From Trichoplax sp. H2 (lineage: Eukaryota; Placozoa; Uniplacotomia; Trichoplacea): a stretch of DNA of 64,000 bases. The translations under genes and the position numbers were made by a program. The stretch is taken from NCBI GenBank assembly GCA_003344405.1, contig NOWV01000017.1, positions 620,001 to 684,000 on the forward strand, given 5' to 3'. Under the pieces are notes generated by a model that saw nothing but the letters and a program-made list of their open reading frames with translations, was not told the DNA's origin and did not search any database. Shown piece by piece: positions 60,850 through 64,000 of the stretch (positions are counted from its first letter, which is position 1; each line of letters begins with the position of its first letter).

Positions 60850-63480
60850 TACAGTATAGTACTGTACAGTACAGTACAGTACGTACTGTACTGTACTATA
60901 GAAAATAGTGCTAACATACAGTACTGTACTGTAACCTACTCAGTATCGGTATGGTAGAGATGTCGCCAGACTGCACGATTGCACGTGCAACGGGGTTTTA
61001 CAGTACTGAAATGGACATTTTTAGCATACTGTACTGTACAGTACGCCGACGGGAATACAGTACTGTACACTGTACAGTACAATACAGTATTGTGTTACAG
61101 TGCACGATTACAGTATCATGTACTGTACAGTAATGTAATAACAAACTATTGTATTAACCGTGCTGTCGCTTAGCCGAAGGTGATATTACACTACAGTACA
61201 GTATACAGTACAGTACAGTACTGTACAGTACATAGTACTGTACATTATACTGTACAATATGAGTACTGTACTGTACTGTACAGTATTGTACTGTAGTGCT
61301 GTACCGTGCATTTGTACAGCATACTGTACAGTACAGTACTGTGTACAGTACACGGTATAAAGTTGCTGAACCTCTGACAGGTCTGTCAAATGGTAATACA
61401 GTACTGTACTATCTGTTAAATGAGCACATTACAGCACTTTTATTGAGCACATTACTAGTTCTAATAATATCGACAATCTTATATAACTGTCTCCAAACGG
61501 AACTGAGTAACAAATAGTAAGATTTAGCGTAATATTACTTCATTTAGAGAACATGAGTCAATTCAAAATTGACCTTCTGCATACTAAAGCACTGTCATAA
61601 TGCAGTGTTTGACACAATATTTTGACGAGATGAGGTCGTAAATGTCTGTCCATCCTAGAGTGATCAAATGCAATTTCACAGACAGAGCGTACAGACGGCA
61701 CAGTATAACTGTACAGTACTGTAAACTTGTAGAAATATTACTTACTTATTACTGTAGATTATAGTTTAGTTTATGATAAAGTATGCTGATGTCAGTCTCT
61801 GATTTATATTTCTAAGAGTTTTGCTTTAAATTGAACTCAAATTCTACGTCAACAGATCCTTACAACCTTAAGCTTAACGCCTGATATTTTTTTAAATAAT
61901 TCATTTAATTTTTACTGCAGTACTGGTACAGTATTAACTTACTGTATTTGATCACCTCTACTGTACTTTTAAACAGTGGGATGATCTGGATCTTGGGTGA
62001 TATTTCGTATGCTTGTTTACCAATTCAAGGACTATTTAATCTTCTATTGTAGTCCTTGACTAAGGAGAATAACTCTAATTTTTCGATACTACTACAACAG
62101 TATACTAATGATGGCAATCTATAGCATAATAATGTGGCTCATGTCATGAGGCCACCCATGTGGGTGTAGGCTTCGAATGGGGTGATATCGTGATATTTAT
62201 GCTATGCTAACATTGATATTATTCGACCGAAGTACAGTATTGTTATTTATTTATTATTATTATTACTAGCACCATCCCCATCGCTTTATTGACGGTCTTT
62301 ACAGTACTTATTGATACATTTTACAGTACTATACAGTACATGTTACATACTGTACTGTACACTGTACTGTACAGTGTACTGTACAGTATAGTACAGTATA
62401 ACATAGCAATTACTGTACATACTGTACTGTACAGTACAACACATACTGTACAGTACCGTAAGTACATCATTACCTTGTAGTAACTGTATACAGTACTGCA
62501 CCAAGGCTGTATTTGCTAACAATAACTTCGAACTTCTGTACAAGTATTTGACCAATCGTCTCGCTCTGTAATTTAGACGACAACTGTGCAAATAAATTGG
62601 CATTGTAAATACTACCCAATTTATTCATGTACAGTACACTTGTACATAGTAAAGCATTTCATACAGTACTGTATTATTAGTGTAATGAGAGTAAAGTACT
62701 GTACAGCATACAGTAGAGATCTGTAGTGTCGACGTGGCGGTGGATTGGGGTTACTGGGGGTTACAAGGTGTACAGTACGAAGCTGGTCAATATAAACTTC
62801 TGATGCAGCTACGCGTTCGTCTTGCTTTAATACAAAAGGAAAGATTTGTGCTGTAAAGTGTATCATTAAAATACTTGGTATATACTCATCGATGACATGG
62901 CAGTGGTTATAGATTACAACGACATTTCAACCATTCAGACTGAGGGAAAAGCCGTAAGAATTTGGTGTGACGGATGGTAATGTTAATCCATGCAAATACT
63001 TATATATACAGTATACTGTACGGTATATTAATGTAACGACAACTGACTCAACTGACTTTACAACGATGAGATAAGTTGTACTATTGTAGAGTAATAAGAG
63101 TTAAAGACAGATCATACTTTAGTGTCCATAGAAGCTGCTCTACTAAGGATAGTGAAGTAAAATCAAGGTGGATGCTTTCTTTTGATGCTATTGACTTGTA
63201 CAAAGTCTAGCTAAAATTCAGCTTTAATTAGTGTATTATATTATTAAAGGATGCGTGCCATCAATTGTATCGTCCACTACAATTTGACAATAACAATAAT
63301 ACAGTACAGTACTGTACTGTACTGTAGGTAGATGATGTGAACGGTAGGCCTGCCGTAGACATTAATGACCTTTTATACTTGAGCTGAACAGTACATTGTA
63401 TAGGAAACAGATCTGTGTATGCGCGTTTATACTGTACAGTACAGCAGTCTGTTGGTCGACTGTGCACTATACTGTAAATT
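60850..63480. repeat. GTAC-palindrome island near the right end
   Basis: Contains the densest copies in the window: 60853-60935, 61025-61140, 61190-61365, 61695-61730, 61915-61965, 62300-62500, 62625-62720, 63005-63035 and 63298-63325. A perfect 30-bp palindrome lies at 60868-60897, built from GTACAGTAC runs meeting TACTGTAC runs. An inverted pair TCAAGGACTA/TAGTCCTTGA is at 62025-62059. Open frames over this area are translations of the repeat and not genes. The next gene downstream is outside the window. Confidence 0.85.
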
Positions 63481-64000
63481 ATAATGTAATTGTGGTTGAT
63501 TGAGTGGAATAACATTCACTGCGAAAAATTCGAATTTAAGAGCAAAATAACCCCAATTCGCTTATTGCTTGTTAAGTGTATTTATTTTCACTTCATGAAC
63601 GGGTAAATACGATACATTGAACCACACTGAATGATTCTTATCCTACAAAGAGTAGAAAGTTAGTTGGAGTCTTGAATTTCTCAGTGTTATAATGATAGCA
63701 CAGTAATTCGTTATGCCACTAAGTTGAGTAACACTATAGTACTTATTTATCTTATTTTCACGCAGGGATTGTTAGTTAATTGACGAAAAGACTAGAGTAA
63801 CTAGATCTCGAACTATGGTACCGGCTCATATACGATAAGTTAATTTATTCATATGAATGACATTCATTACGCAGTCGTGTTTACGGTGGGATTGATCAGC
63901 ATCACACTTCATTTACACAGTGTAAAATGGATATTGGTTAATGTAGTTGGAAGCTAATTAATCCGAACAATTTCGACTAAATTAACCACTTCTTCCTGTC
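63481..64000. other. AT-rich right end, nothing recognised
   Basis: AT-rich DNA without GTAC clustering, reading frames of note or repeats that I can support. Confidence 0.4.

Noticed and set aside
61186-62603. Frames of 60-86 codons in the right-hand island
   Set aside because: Same pentamer-derived low complexity on both strands.

Overview
The window is AT-rich animal nuclear DNA. It carries five intronless coding regions, all for Cys2His2 (C2H2) zinc-finger proteins of one paralogous family. They lie 10-15 kb apart in AT-rich non-coding DNA where I find no other convincing protein gene. Canonical finger linkers (TGEKPY), Groucho-recruiting eh1-like motifs, short TTAGGG-type interstitial tracts and the absence of any recognisable transposase or reverse transcriptase fit a metazoan with a small, transposon-poor genome. 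An early-branching animal such as a placozoan is my best guess, but the sequence alone does not prove it.

Layout: gene 1 (315-1877, +, five fingers); an AT-rich desert; a GTAC-palindrome island (about 12.06-13.35 kb) leading into gene 2 (13632-15305, +, two fingers); a 14-kb desert with scattered islands at 15.3-22.6 kb; gene 3 (29305-30900, -, two fingers) with an island just upstream (31.16-31.83 kb); a 9.5-kb desert; gene 4 (41366-42367, -, five fingers, short N-terminus) with a large island upstream (42.9-47.0 kb); gene 5 (52781-54394, -, five fingers); another desert; a 69-bp-armed inverted repeat (60418-60585); and a final island (60.85-63.48 kb).

Protein architecture: genes 1, 2, 3 and 5 begin with a leucine-rich, probably all-helical region of about 130 residues that I cannot assign to a known domain. 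A long low-complexity Ser/Asn/Thr linker follows, carrying an F-S-[VI]-x-x-[IL]-L motif of the eh1 (Groucho/TLE-binding) type, and then the C-terminal fingers. Gene 4 keeps the eh1-like motif and fingers but lacks the helical region. DNA-contacting positions of equivalent fingers are almost unchanged between paralogs. I infer a local expansion of sequence-specific repressors that may read overlapping sites. Genes 2 and 3 both stop right after finger 2 and could be weak-binding or competing variants.

The most unusual non-coding signal is the islands: the pentamer GTACA and its reverse complement TGTAC alternate and build overlapping palindromes around TACTGTACAGTA. A second word, AGTCCNTGA, occurs in or near the same regions. 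Islands lie 5' of genes 2, 3 and 4.
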